Positions 50,400 to 59,566 of a stretch of DNA of 64,000 bases are shown here, in pieces; the stretch's first letter is position 1; the number at the start of each line of letters is the position of its first letter. The notes under the pieces are model-generated. The model was not told the origin of the DNA. It was given only the letters and a program-made list of their open reading frames with translations, and made no database searches. The stretch covers positions 372,001 to 436,000 of the forward strand of contig CAWJPA010000007.1 of the NCBI GenBank assembly GCA_963844655.1, given 5' to 3'. A program made the translations under genes and the position numbers. The stretch comes from JASHPR01 sp963844655 (GTDB lineage Bacteria; Actinomycetota; Actinomycetes; Streptosporangiales; Streptosporangiaceae).

Positions 50400-51308
50400 G
50401 TGAGCGGACCATCCCAGCAGGAACCGTATGTCTCGATCATCCTGCCCTGCTTCAACGAGCAGGACCACGTCACGGCCGAGATCGAGCGGATCTGTGTGGC
50501 CATGGACGCGAGCGGCTACCCCTATGAGCTCCTGGCCTACGACGACGCGTCGACGGACGAGACGCTCGCCCGCCTGCACGAGGCGGCACCCAGGTTCCCG
50601 CGGCTGCAGGTCGTGTCCTTCCACCGCAACGGCGGGTCGGGCACCGTCCGCCGGATCGGCACCCAGAACGCCAGGGGCGAGATCGTGGTCTGGACCGACG
50701 CGGACATGTCGTACCCCAACGACCGCATCCCCGAGCTCGTCCAGATCCTGGAGAAGGACGCGACCATCGACCAGGTCGTGGGGGCCAGAACCAGCGAGCA
50801 GGGCACGCACAAGCTGCTGCGGGTGCCGGCCAAGTGGTTCATCCGCAAGCTCGCCGAGGTGCTGACCAACGCCCACATCCCGGACCTGAACTCCGGGCTC
50901 AGGGCGTTCCGGCGCCAGGTCGCGCTGCCCTACATGCGGCTGCTGCCGCCCGGGTTCTCCTGCGTCACGACGATCACCATCGCGTTCCTGTCCGACCAGC
51001 ACGACGTGCGCTACGTGCCGATCGAGTACGCCAAACGGGCCGGCACGTCGAAGTTCAAGTTCGTCAGGGACGCCTACCGCTACATCCTCCAGGTGCTGCG
51101 GATGGTGATGTACTTCAATCCGCTCAAGGTGCTCATGCCGGTCGCGCTCTTCCTGCTCGCGCTCGGCCTGGCCAAGGGCGTCTTCGACATGGTGGTGCAC
51201 CCACTGCTGTTCGCGGTCAACACGGTGCTGATCTTCGTCTCGGGGCTGATCATCGCGTCGCTCGCGCTGCTGGCCGACCTGATCGTCCGGTCGCGGGGAG
51301 ACAGCTGA
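50400..51308 (+). CDS. GT2 glycosyltransferase, DPM1/GtrB-like, with two C-terminal membrane helices
   Basis: A protein of about 302 residues that should transfer a sugar from a nucleotide donor to polyprenyl phosphate. The GT-A core shows SIILPCFNE, YDDASTDET, the nucleotide-binding DADMSYP (DxD-like) and the acceptor-side HRNGGSGTVRRIGTQNA; two helices near 225-290 anchor it. This is the layout of GtrB and polyprenyl-phosphate glycosyltransferases. I prefer GTG 50400, eight bases after a TAGTCT -10-like box; ATG 50370 is ten codons longer. It probably supplies lipid-linked sugar for the neighbouring GT-C-like proteins. Confidence 0.88.
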   Translation: MSGPSQQEPYVSIILPCFNEQDHVTAEIERICVAMDASGYPYELLAYDDASTDETLARLHEAAPRFPRLQVVSFHRNGGSGTVRRIGTQNARGEIVVWTDADMSYPNDRIPELVQILEKDATIDQVVGARTSEQGTHKLLRVPAKWFIRKLAEVLTNAHIPDLNSGLRAFRRQVALPYMRLLPPGFSCVTTITIAFLSDQHDVRYVPIEYAKRAGTSKFKFVRDAYRYILQVLRMVMYFNPLKVLMPVALFLLALGLAKGVFDMVVHPLLFAVNTVLIFVSGLIIASLALLADLIVRSRGDS

Positions 51309-51309
51309 C

Positions 51310-52974
51310 GTGTCCTCGAGCGAGGTGTCGTCCAGCCAGCCGCGCGTGGCTGACGGCGCGCCCGCTCCCGGCGCGGCGGACCCGGCCCAGGACGGTGCCT
51401 CAGCTGCCGGCCCGCGCGGCTGGGCCCGGGCGGCGAGACGCCGGCTGACACCCGAGCACCTGGCCGTGCTCGTCCTCGCGCTGCTGGTGCTCGTGGTGCA
51501 CGATTTGGGCTACATCCTCAGTCACCCGTACTGGACCGACGAGGCCTGGGTCGCGGCCACCACGGTGTTCCCGCTGTCGCAGCTGCCCGCCACCACCTCC
51601 AGCACGCCGATTGGCTGGTCGGCCGTGCTGCGGCTGGTTGACGTCGGGGGCACGCAGAGCGGCCGGCTCCTGCCGCTCGCGTTTGCCGCCCTGGCCGTCG
51701 TCATCGCCTACTGGTTCGCCCGCAGGCTTGACTGGCCGAGGCGGGAGGCTGCTGTCGCCGCCGGGCTGCTGGCCGGGATCGCCGCGTTGCTGGTCCCGGC
51801 CATGCTGGTGCGCGACGACCTGAAGCAGTACACCTCGGACGCGTGTTTCGCGCTGCTGGCGCTGGCCCTGACGTCGCGGCTGGAGCGGGAGTGGTCGTGG
51901 CGCAGGCTCGCCGCCCTGTCGGTAGGTGTCTGGGGCGGCATGCTGTTCAGCCATACGGTCGCGTTCCTGGGCATCGCCGCTTTCGGGGCGCTTGGCGTCG
52001 TTCAGCTCGCCCGCCGCCAATGGCGCCGGCTAGCGGAGGCGATGGTGGCGGGCGGGTGCACGGCGGTGCTGATGGCCGCGGTGTACGAGACCTTCGACGC
52101 CCGCGCGGTGCTGCCCGGGCTGACCAACTCCCCGCTGTTCACGCACTACTACCTGCCGTGGCACAGCGGGCCGCGCGCCGCACTTCACTTCATCGTCTCG
52201 CACGTCAACAACGCCCACGTCTATTTCGGCCTCGGGCCGGTGTGGCTGGCTGCACCGCTGTTCGTGGTCGGCGTCATCACCGTCTTCTGGCTGCGCAGGC
52301 CCGCCACGGCGATCATGCTTGCCGTGCTCTGGCCAGAGATGCTCGCGATCTCGGCGGTGCACAAGTACCCGTTCCTCGACCTGAGGACCTCGACGTTCCT
52401 GTTCACGGTCACCGCTGTGGTCGCCGCGATCGGGGTGGCCGGGGTGTGCGCGCTGCTGCGGCCCTGGCTCAAGGGCGCGATCGCCGTCGCGGTGGCCGCA
52501 GCGGCCGTGGCGGGGTTCGCCGTCGCGGCCAAGCCGTATGTGCGCAGCCACCTGATCCCGAACGAGGACGTGCGCGATCAGGCCCGCTACGTCGCGGCGC
52601 ACGCCGCGCCCGACGACGTGATCCTGGTGAACCTGAACAGCAACTGGGGTTTCGCCTATTACTGGCCGGTCGGCCAGCCGTCCCGCCGGGCCGACGCCGC
52701 GGTGCTCCAGCTGTACGAGGCCTACTATCCCGGCCAGCCGCGCATCGTGGTGGCCCGCAATCGCGACCCCGCAGGAGTCGACGCGGCGCTGGCGCAGGCG
52801 CTGGCCCGGTCGCGGCAGCGGGCCTGCGTCCCGATCTGGCTGATCCGCACGCACGTGTCGGCGGCCGAGAGTCGGGCCTGGAGCGCCGCGTTGCGGCAGC
52901 AGCGCCTGACCGCCACCCCGGTCGGCGACGCGGGCCTGAGCCTCATCCGGGTAGCCGGGTCCCGGTGTCGTTGA
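51310..52974 (+). CDS. Polytopic membrane glycosyltransferase-like protein (GT39/GT83-like)
   Basis: A 554-residue protein with about eleven helices. The first outer loop has HPYWTDEAWVAATT, where the DE pair matches the acidic catalytic site of ArnT/PMT-like GT-C enzymes, and VRDDLKQYTSDACFALLALAL resembles the family second loop. The C-terminal 150 residues are soluble and extracellular. It likely uses the polyprenyl-phosphate sugar made by the GT2 just upstream; GTG 51310 comes one base after that gene ends. The acceptor is unknown. The 3' end overlaps the convergent GT4 fusion by 32 bases. Confidence 0.8.
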   Translation: MSSSEVSSSQPRVADGAPAPGAADPAQDGASAAGPRGWARAARRRLTPEHLAVLVLALLVLVVHDLGYILSHPYWTDEAWVAATTVFPLSQLPATTSSTPIGWSAVLRLVDVGGTQSGRLLPLAFAALAVVIAYWFARRLDWPRREAAVAAGLLAGIAALLVPAMLVRDDLKQYTSDACFALLALALTSRLEREWSWRRLAALSVGVWGGMLFSHTVAFLGIAAFGALGVVQLARRQWRRLAEAMVAGGCTAVLMAAVYETFDARAVLPGLTNSPLFTHYYLPWHSGPRAALHFIVSHVNNAHVYFGLGPVWLAAPLFVVGVITVFWLRRPATAIMLAVLWPEMLAISAVHKYPFLDLRTSTFLFTVTAVVAAIGVAGVCALLRPWLKGAIAVAVAAAAVAGFAVAAKPYVRSHLIPNEDVRDQARYVAAHAAPDDVILVNLNSNWGFAYYWPVGQPSRRADAAVLQLYEAYYPGQPRIVVARNRDPAGVDAALAQALARSRQRACVPIWLIRTHVSAAESRAWSAALRQQRLTATPVGDAGLSLIRVAGSRCR

Positions 52975-54892
52975 GCCCTGTTTCGCCAGCGGGCAGCCGG
53001 GCGAGAGCCACGAGTCCGGTCCCGGTGCCCGGGAACGCCCGTTGCAGCACCCGGAACGGTGCGGTCCCCCATCGAGTGACCGCACCGATCCTGCTGCCGG
53101 AGGGCTGAAGCAGTCGGCCGGACCCTGCTGTGCGCTCGGCCAGAGACTGGCCCGCTGAAGCGGCGAGCCGCCGCCGCGCTATCCGGTTGCGCCCCGCTTC
53201 CAGCAGGTAGCCGAGCGGGAAGCCGTACTGGCGAATCTCGATATCGGTATAGCCGCAGCTGGCCAGCAGCGCGGCTAGCGCCGCGGGATCATAGCGGCGG
53301 AAGTGACCCGCGAGTTCATCGGCCGGAGCGTACCGGCGCTGGTGCGCCGGTACCGAGATCATCAGCCATCCGCCCGGACGCAGCCGAACCGACCACTCCT
53401 TCAGCGTGGTCGCGTCATCCTCGATGTGCTCGAGCACCTCGAACGCGCAGATCAAATCGAACTGCTCCTCGCCGAGCGCGTCGAAGGCGACGTTGCGGAC
53501 GTCGCCGGCGCCTGCCGCCCGGACCCGTCGCTGGGCCACAGCCCAGGACGTTGTGTCCGGCTCGACTCCGACGTAACGGTAATGCTGTGCCAGCCGGGCT
53601 CCCAGCGAGCCCTGCCCGCAGCCGATCTCCAGCACGTCGGTGGCCTCGGCCGGCAGCACCTGCTTGATGACGTCATAGCGCAGCCAGGCATTCGGCGTCA
53701 GCGGAGCGACCGCGTTGATGTTCATCCTCGGCCCCAAGGCTGCCGAACTGGAGAGCATGCCGAACTCCTCATCGTGGGGGTCTCGCGCCCGCGGTGGCGC
53801 CTGCCGGGAAAGCTGTTCCGCGAGCGGGGCCGCAATCCGCTCGGGCGCGAATCGCTGCTGGGCCAGCCCACGGGCCAGCCGGCGCAGCCGGGTCACCTCG
53901 GTGCGGTCACCGGCCAGCCGCAGCAACGTGCCGGCCAGCGCCTCCGGGCTCCCCGGCGGGACCAGCACCGCCGCGTCACCCAGGGCCCGGCGCTGCGGGG
54001 CGGTGTCCGAGGTGATGATCGCGCAGCCGGCCGCCGCGCCCTGGAACACCTTGTTTGGCACCACCCGCATCGCCTTGTCCCCGGTACCGAAGATGCCCAG
54101 GCAGACGTCGTGACCGGCCACCAGCGCCGGAAGCTCGCCGGCCGGGACCCAGTCCAGCCAGCGAACCGTCTGGTTGGCCGCGGCGGCGCTCTTCGTCGAG
54201 GCCAGGTCCTGGCCGCTACCGATCATGGTCACCTGGACGGGTGCCCCAGCAATTCTGCCCAGCGCGGCCCCGATGACCGGGGCTCCCTGCAACGGGGTAA
54301 ACAGCCCGTAGAACACCACGCGCAGCGGGCCGGAGACCTCCTGCCTCTCGGCGGGTTCCGCGGCGGCGAACCACGCCGAAGGAGCACCGACGGGCACTAC
54401 GACCGCCCGCGCCCGGTGCCGTGGCGGCAGGGCGGCCAGGTGCTCCTCGGTGTCCACCACGACAATGCTGGCGGCCCGCAGGGCCGCGGAGTCGATGAGC
54501 CGCAGCAGGGCCTGGCGCAGGCCGCCGTCCAGGCGCCGGTCACGCGCGGTGTCGCTGGCCCCGACCAGGTGGTCGAGCACCACAGGAACCCGCCGGAAGA
54601 GCAGCCTGGCCAGGTGGACGTCGAAGTGGCCCAGATAGCCGACCAGCACCACATCCGGCGTGGGTATCCGGCGGGCGGTGCGGGCCAGTACTGCCCAGCG
54701 GCGGGCGAGCCGGGCCAGCAGGGCCGGCACCCGGCTCGGGTGGGCCAGCATGTTCACCCTGGCCGCCGTGTCCAGGCCCAGCGGCGCGTTGCACTCGGCG
54801 ACGTCGAACCCATGCGCCCGCAGGCCCTCCGCGATGGTGGCCACGCGGGGGTGGGTGGACGTGTCATAGGTGCCGAAGAGGAGAACACGCAT
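52943..54892 (-). CDS. Fusion of a GT4 glycosyltransferase and a SAM-dependent methyltransferase
   Basis: One 649-residue frame holds two enzymes. Residues 1-375 are a GT-B fold GT4-like transferase (LLFGTYDTSTHPRVATIAEGL at the start, FYGLFTPLQGAPVI and the C-terminal KVFQGAAAGCAIITSD). From about 395 on there is a class I methyltransferase with motif I VLEIGCGQGSLGARLA, DALGEEQFDLICAFEVLEHIED and RLRPGGWLMISVPAH. The joint near MLSSSAALGPRMNINAVAPL looks like a former start codon, so two adjacent genes may have merged. Transfer and methylation of a sugar in one chain would suit capping of a surface glycan. Confidence 0.88.
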   Translation of the reverse strand: MRVLLFGTYDTSTHPRVATIAEGLRAHGFDVAECNAPLGLDTAARVNMLAHPSRVPALLARLARRWAVLARTARRIPTPDVVLVGYLGHFDVHLARLLFRRVPVVLDHLVGASDTARDRRLDGGLRQALLRLIDSAALRAASIVVVDTEEHLAALPPRHRARAVVVPVGAPSAWFAAAEPAERQEVSGPLRVVFYGLFTPLQGAPVIGAALGRIAGAPVQVTMIGSGQDLASTKSAAAANQTVRWLDWVPAGELPALVAGHDVCLGIFGTGDKAMRVVPNKVFQGAAAGCAIITSDTAPQRRALGDAAVLVPPGSPEALAGTLLRLAGDRTEVTRLRRLARGLAQQRFAPERIAAPLAEQLSRQAPPRARDPHDEEFGMLSSSAALGPRMNINAVAPLTPNAWLRYDVIKQVLPAEATDVLEIGCGQGSLGARLAQHYRYVGVEPDTTSWAVAQRRVRAAGAGDVRNVAFDALGEEQFDLICAFEVLEHIEDDATTLKEWSVRLRPGGWLMISVPAHQRRYAPADELAGHFRRYDPAALAALLASCGYTDIEIRQYGFPLGYLLEAGRNRIARRRLAASAGQSLAERTAGSGRLLQPSGSRIGAVTRWGTAPFRVLQRAFPGTGTGLVALARLPAGETGLNDTGTRLPG

Positions 54893-54977
54893 AATGCCCG
54901 TACCCTAACGTCTCGGCTGCTCTGTGCGGACCCAGGTCATCCGGTTGGCCGCCCGCAGTAGCGTCTAGGCTGTGCCT

Positions 54978-56045
54978 ATGCCGGACCGCCCTGCCGCGCC
55001 AGCCCGTGCCACGGCACCAGCCGGCGAGCCAGCCGCGCCACCCGCCGCCGGGGGGTCGCCGACCGGTCGGCGCAGCACGGTGTGGGGCGGCGCCCGCCGG
55101 CTGATGACCAGCCGGGTGGTCCGGTGGGGGTTCGTGGCGGTCACCGTCGGGCTGGGCGGCTACGCGGTGGCCAGGGAATGGACCAGCGTGCGGGCCGCGC
55201 TGGGCAGTCTCGGGATCCTGCCGGTCGCGGCGGCCCTGCTCAGCGTGCTGGCCGGGCTGTTCGCGCTCATGATGGCGTGGCGCAGGCTCCTGGCCGCGCT
55301 CGGCTCGCCGCTGCCCGTCCGCGCCGCGGCGCGGATCATGTTCATCGGCCAGCTCGGCAAGTACCTGCCCGGCTCGGTCTGGCCGGTGCTGGCCCAGATG
55401 GAACTGGGCCATACCTATCACGTGCCCCGCCACCGCTCGGCGAGCGCCTCGGTGCTCATCATGCTCCTGTCGCTGCTGACCGGGCTGCTGACCGCGCTGG
55501 TCGCCCTGCCGTTCGTCGCCGGGTCGACCCCCTACCTCTGGGCCTTCCTGGCCGCCCCGGTCCTGCTGGTCCTGCTGCACCCCAGGGTGCTCAACCGCGC
55601 TCTGGATCGCCTGCTCCGGCTGGCCAGGCAGCCTGCCCTGGAAACCCCGCTCACCGGCCGCGCGATGGTGGCCAGCCTGGCCTGGGCGTTCGCGTCATGG
55701 ATCCTCTTCGGCCTGCAGATCTGGCTCCTCGCGACCCGGCTCGGGGCACCGGAGGGCAAGACGGCCCTGCTCGCGGTCGGAGGCTTCGCGTTCGCCTGGA
55801 GCGTCGGCTTCCTGGTGGTGTTCGCGCCCGCCGGGGCCGGCGTGCGTGAGGTGCTCCTGGTCGCGGCGCTCGGCCCGGTGCTCGGAGCCGGTGCCGCCAC
55901 CGCGGTGGCCCTGGTGTCGCGGGTGCTGATGACCGCGGGTGACCTGCTCACCGCCGGCTCGGCGGCCGCGGTGAGCCGGCGAAGCACCAGGGACCTGCCC
56001 GGGGAACCCCGGGCACCCGCCGGCCCTGACGGGCTCGCCCGGTGA
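54978..56045 (+). CDS. Flippase-like UPF0104 / LPG-synthase transmembrane-region protein
   Basis: A 355-residue membrane protein with about eight helices, of the UPF0104 group (TIGR00374, AglD- and MprF N-terminal like). Family marks are IGQLGKYLPGSVWPVLAQ, FVVFAPAGAGVREVLLVAAL and the short basic linkers. Members are proposed lipid or lipid-linked glycan flippases. A Pro/Ala-rich cytoplasmic head precedes the first helix. ATG 54978 lies six bases after TAGGCT and should be leaderless; a GTG two codons upstream is less likely. It overlaps rfbA by four bases (GTGA) and so leads the rhamnose operon. Confidence 0.85.
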   Translation: MPDRPAAPARATAPAGEPAAPPAAGGSPTGRRSTVWGGARRLMTSRVVRWGFVAVTVGLGGYAVAREWTSVRAALGSLGILPVAAALLSVLAGLFALMMAWRRLLAALGSPLPVRAAARIMFIGQLGKYLPGSVWPVLAQMELGHTYHVPRHRSASASVLIMLLSLLTGLLTALVALPFVAGSTPYLWAFLAAPVLLVLLHPRVLNRALDRLLRLARQPALETPLTGRAMVASLAWAFASWILFGLQIWLLATRLGAPEGKTALLAVGGFAFAWSVGFLVVFAPAGAGVREVLLVAALGPVLGAGAATAVALVSRVLMTAGDLLTAGSAAAVSRRSTRDLPGEPRAPAGPDGLAR

Positions 56046-57109
56046 AGGCCCTGGTCCTGGCCGGGGGGTCGGGGAGCAGGCTCCGCCCGATCACCCACAC
56101 CTCGGCCAAGCAGCTTCTCCCTGTGGCCAACAAGCCGGTGCTGTTCTACGGCCTCGAGGCCATCAGGGACGCGGGCATCACCGACGTGGGGATCGTGGTA
56201 GGCGACACCGCGCCGGCCATCGAGGCGGCAGTGGGCGATGGAGGTGCGTTCGGGCTCAAAATCACCTACATCCGGCAGGATGCGCCGCGGGGCCTGGCGC
56301 ATGCGGTGCTGATCGCCGGCGATTTCCTGGGCGACGAGGATTTCGTGATGTACCTGGGAGACAACTTCATCGTCGGCGGGATCGGGCCGGTGGTGGATGA
56401 GTTCCGGGCCGGGCGGCCGGATGCGCAGATCATGCTGACGAAGGTGGCCGATCCGGGCCAGTTCGGTGTGGCGGAGCTCGACGACGCCGGTGAGGTGGCC
56501 GGGCTGGAGGAGAAGCCCCGACAGCCGAAGAGCGATCTGGCGCTGGTGGGCGTGTATATCTTCACGGCCGCCGTGCATGAGGCGGTGGCGCAGCTTGAGC
56601 CGTCGTGGCGGGGAGAGCTGGAGATCACCGAGGCCATTCAGTGGCTGATCGACCACGGCCGGAAGGTGCGGTCGACGGTGATCACGGGGTACTGGAAGGA
56701 CACCGGGAACGTCGCGGACATGCTCGAGGTCAACCGCATGGTGCTGGAGAGCGTGGAACCGGGCCGTCGGGGCACGGTCGACGCGGCGAGCGAGCTCATC
56801 GGCCGGGTGCTCGTCGAGGATGGTGCCGAAGTCAGCGGTTCGCGGATCGTGGGGCCGGTGATCGTGGGGGCGGGGTCGCGGGTCTCCGGGTCGTATATCG
56901 GCCCGTTCACCTCGGTCGCGCCGGGCTGCGTGATCGCCGACAGCGAGATCGAGTACTCGATCGTGCTGCGGGGCGCGTCGATCCGCGGGGTGCGGCGCAT
57001 CGAGGCGTCCCTGATCGGCCACTACGTCGAGGTGACCCCGGCGCCTGCCGTCCCCCGGGCGCACCGGCTCATTCTGGGCGACCACAGCAAGGTGCAGATC
57101 GGCTCATGA
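56042..57109 (+). CDS. rfbA: Glucose-1-phosphate thymidylyltransferase, long form
   Basis: This enzyme makes dTDP-glucose from glucose 1-phosphate and dTTP, the first step to dTDP-L-rhamnose and other deoxysugars. The nucleotide-binding LAGGSGSRLRPIT, then KQLLPVANKPVLFYGLEAI, YLGDN and GYWKDTGN are clear. At 355 residues it is the long type, with a left-handed beta-helix tail (VGPVIVGAGSRV and after). Long-type enzymes occur in rhamnose and in antibiotic-sugar clusters. GTG 56042 overlaps the flippase-like gene, and its stop overlaps rfbB (ATGA). Confidence 0.93.
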   Translation: MKALVLAGGSGSRLRPITHTSAKQLLPVANKPVLFYGLEAIRDAGITDVGIVVGDTAPAIEAAVGDGGAFGLKITYIRQDAPRGLAHAVLIAGDFLGDEDFVMYLGDNFIVGGIGPVVDEFRAGRPDAQIMLTKVADPGQFGVAELDDAGEVAGLEEKPRQPKSDLALVGVYIFTAAVHEAVAQLEPSWRGELEITEAIQWLIDHGRKVRSTVITGYWKDTGNVADMLEVNRMVLESVEPGRRGTVDAASELIGRVLVEDGAEVSGSRIVGPVIVGAGSRVSGSYIGPFTSVAPGCVIADSEIEYSIVLRGASIRGVRRIEASLIGHYVEVTPAPAVPRAHRLILGDHSKVQIGS

Positions 57110-58086
57110 GAATCCTGGTTACCGGCGGGGCGGGGTTCGTCGGCTCCCACTACGTCCGCACGCTGCTGGCCGGCGGCTACCCCGGCTTCGGGGATGCGCA
57201 CGTCACCGTGCTGGACAAGCTCACGTATGCCGGCAACCTGGCGAATCTGGACCCGGTGGCCGGCAGCCAGCGGTTCTCGTTCGTCCACGGTGACATCTGT
57301 GACGCTGGCCTGCTCGGCTCGGTGTTGCCCGGGCACGATGCGGTCGTGAATTTCGCCGCGGAGACGCATGTGGACCGGTCGATCACCGGCGCGGCGAGCT
57401 TCGTGGCCGCGAACGTGGTGGGAGTCCAGGTGCTGCTGCAGGCGTGCCTGGACGCAGGGGCCCCGCGCGTGGTGCAGGTGTCCACCGATGAGGTGTACGG
57501 CAGCCTGGCGTCGGGTTCGTGGGCTGAGGACGCCAGGCTGGAGCCGAACTCTCCGTACTCGGCGGCGAAGGCCGGCGGTGATCTCATGGCCCGGGCCTAC
57601 GCGCGCACCCACGGGCTGAACCTCAGCATCACGCGGTGCTGCAATAACTACGGTCCGTATCAGTTCCCGGAGAAGATAATCCCGCTGTTCGTCACCAACC
57701 TGCTCGACGGGCAGAAGGTCCCCTTGTACGGCGACGGCCGTAACGTGCGCGGCTGGATTCACGTCGATGATCACTGCCGTGGCATCCAGCTGGTACTCGA
57801 ACGCGGCGAGCCAGGACGGATCTACCACATCAACGGCGATGCGGAGCTCTCCAACGCGGAGCTGACCGAGGCCTTGCTCGAATGCTGCGGGGCCAGCTGG
57901 GACATGGTGACCTACGTCGAGGACAGGAAGGGCCACGACCGGCGCTATTCGCTCGACGACTCGCTCCTTCAGGACATGGGCTACCGGCCGCGGATTCCGT
58001 TCCGCGAGGGCCTGCGCGACACCGTGCGGTGGTACCAGAAGAACCGGCAATGGTGGGAACCGCTGAAGGAAACGCGGCCGGCATGA
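57106..58086 (+). CDS. rfbB: dTDP-glucose 4,6-dehydratase
   Basis: A 326-residue NAD-dependent extended SDR that converts dTDP-glucose to dTDP-4-keto-6-deoxyglucose. The N-terminal TGGAGFVGSHYVRTLL binds NAD; FAAETHVDRSI, STDEVYGS (Thr/Asp/Glu of the active site) and YSAAKAGGD (Tyr-x-x-x-Lys) complete the catalytic set, and NNYGPYQFPEKIIPLF contacts the substrate. It sits between rfbA and rfbD with 4-base overlaps at both ends, so the three are one translation-coupled unit. Confidence 0.95.
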   Translation: MRILVTGGAGFVGSHYVRTLLAGGYPGFGDAHVTVLDKLTYAGNLANLDPVAGSQRFSFVHGDICDAGLLGSVLPGHDAVVNFAAETHVDRSITGAASFVAANVVGVQVLLQACLDAGAPRVVQVSTDEVYGSLASGSWAEDARLEPNSPYSAAKAGGDLMARAYARTHGLNLSITRCCNNYGPYQFPEKIIPLFVTNLLDGQKVPLYGDGRNVRGWIHVDDHCRGIQLVLERGEPGRIYHINGDAELSNAELTEALLECCGASWDMVTYVEDRKGHDRRYSLDDSLLQDMGYRPRIPFREGLRDTVRWYQKNRQWWEPLKETRPA

Positions 58087-58997
58087 GCCGCTGGCTGGTC
58101 ACCGGGGCCGGGGGGATGCTGGGCCGGGACCTGCTGATCGCCCTGGATGGTGCGGGCGAGGACGTCCTGGGCCAGGCCCGCGGCGAGCTCGACATCACCG
58201 ACGGGGCGGCCGTTGGTGCCGCGCTGCGCCGCTTCGGGCCTGATGTGGTGGTGAACTGCGCGGCGTGGACGGCGGTCGACGACGCCGAGGCGCAGGAGGC
58301 GGCGGCGCTGGCGGTGAACGGGACGGGCCCGGCGCATGTGGCGGCGGCGTGCGCGGCGGCCGGGGCCGTGCTGGTCCACATGTCGACCGACTACGTGTTC
58401 GCCGGGGACGCCCGGCGGCCCTATGCCGAGGATGACGCCACGCGGCCGACTACCGCGTACGGCCGGTCGAAGCTGGCCGGTGAGCAGGCCGTGCTGCGGC
58501 TGCTGCCCGGTGCCGGGTACGTGGTGCGGACGGCCTGGCTGTACGGGGCGGGCGGGCCGAACTTCGTGCGCACGATGATGCGGCTGGAGCGCGAGCGGGC
58601 CACGGTGGATGTCGTCGACGATCAGCGCGGGCAGCCGACCTGGACGGTCGATGTCGCCGGGCTGATCGTGGCGCTGGCCAGGTCCGGGGCGCCGGCGGGT
58701 GTGTATCACGCGACGGCCTCGGGGGAGGCGACCTGGTTCGAGGTCGCGGGTGAGGTGTTCGCCCTGGCGGGCGCCGATCCGGCCCGGGTGCGGGCCACGA
58801 CCAGCGGCGCGTTCCGCCGCCCCGCCCCCCGCCCGGCCTACAGCGTGCTGGGTCATGACCGGTGGGCCGCGGCCGGAATCGAGCCGATCGGCGACTGGCG
58901 GGCCGCGCTGAAGCGGGCCTACCCGGTGCTGGCCGCCGCCGGGTTATCCGCCTCCCACCGGCCGGGGAGGCGGGCGTGCCGCAGCTGTGCGGTGTAG
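58083..58997 (+). CDS. rfbD: dTDP-4-dehydrorhamnose reductase
   Basis: A 304-residue SDR that reduces dTDP-4-keto-L-rhamnose to dTDP-L-rhamnose, the last step of the pathway. It shows TGAGGMLGRDLL, the family DITD, NCAAWTAVDDAE, STDYVFAGD and YGRSKLAGE (Tyr/Lys). The C-terminal 20 residues (after PVLAAAGLS) look extended, being the part that overlaps the convergent rfbC by 79 bases. The ATG overlaps rfbB. It should be made together with rfbA and rfbB. Confidence 0.93.
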   Translation: MSRWLVTGAGGMLGRDLLIALDGAGEDVLGQARGELDITDGAAVGAALRRFGPDVVVNCAAWTAVDDAEAQEAAALAVNGTGPAHVAAACAAAGAVLVHMSTDYVFAGDARRPYAEDDATRPTTAYGRSKLAGEQAVLRLLPGAGYVVRTAWLYGAGGPNFVRTMMRLERERATVDVVDDQRGQPTWTVDVAGLIVALARSGAPAGVYHATASGEATWFEVAGEVFALAGADPARVRATTSGAFRRPAPRPAYSVLGHDRWAAAGIEPIGDWRAALKRAYPVLAAAGLSASHRPGRRACRSCAV

Positions 58998-59566
58998 GCC
59001 AGGCAGTCGGCGTAGTCGGGCAGCAGGCCGGCCGACCGGGCTTCGGCCAGGGCCGGGGCGGCCGCGTCCTTCTCCGACAGGATCGTCTCCATGTCCTCGG
59101 GCCAGGCGATGCCGATGTCCGGGTCGAGCGGGTGCACGCCATGCTCGCGGGCGGGTGCATACGGGGTCGAGCACAGGTACAGCACCGTGGCCTGATCGGT
59201 CAGCGCGGCGAACGCGTGGCCCAGCCCCTCGGAGATAAATAGGGCGCACCGGGCCTGGTCATCGAGCCGTACCGCCTGCCACCGCCCGAAACCGGGGGAG
59301 CCGACCCGCAGGTCCACGACCACGTCGATGATCGCGCCGGCGGCGCAGGTGATGTACTTCGCCTGGCCGGGCGGGACGTCGGCGTAGTGGATGCCCCGGA
59401 TCACCCCGCGGCGTGACACCGAGCAGTTGGCCTGGGCTACGTCCGGGCGGTACCCCAGGTCGCCGTCGAGCTCGCTGCCGCGCAGCCATTCCAGGAACTC
59501 GCCCCGCCCGTCGGCGTGGATGCGCGGAGTGAAAACCCAGGCACCATCGATATCCAGTGCGTCCAT
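58919..59566 (-). CDS. rfbC: dTDP-4-dehydrorhamnose 3,5-epimerase
   Basis: A 215-residue RmlC cupin-type epimerase. The catalytic His is in RGIHYAD, followed by QAKYITCAAGAIIDVVVDLR; the conserved SPGFGRW, EGLGHAFAAL and the Tyr of STPYAPAREHG are present, and DPDIGIAWP ends the fold. A strict RmlC function fits the rfbABD neighbours, but a monofunctional deoxyhexose epimerase cannot be excluded. ATG 59566 has TACGGT six bases upstream on the minus strand (59573-59578), a leaderless-type promoter. It faces rfbD and overlaps its end. Confidence 0.9.
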   Translation of the reverse strand: MDALDIDGAWVFTPRIHADGRGEFLEWLRGSELDGDLGYRPDVAQANCSVSRRGVIRGIHYADVPPGQAKYITCAAGAIIDVVVDLRVGSPGFGRWQAVRLDDQARCALFISEGLGHAFAALTDQATVLYLCSTPYAPAREHGVHPLDPDIGIAWPEDMETILSEKDAAAPALAEARSAGLLPDYADCLAYTAQLRHARLPGRWEADNPAAASTG

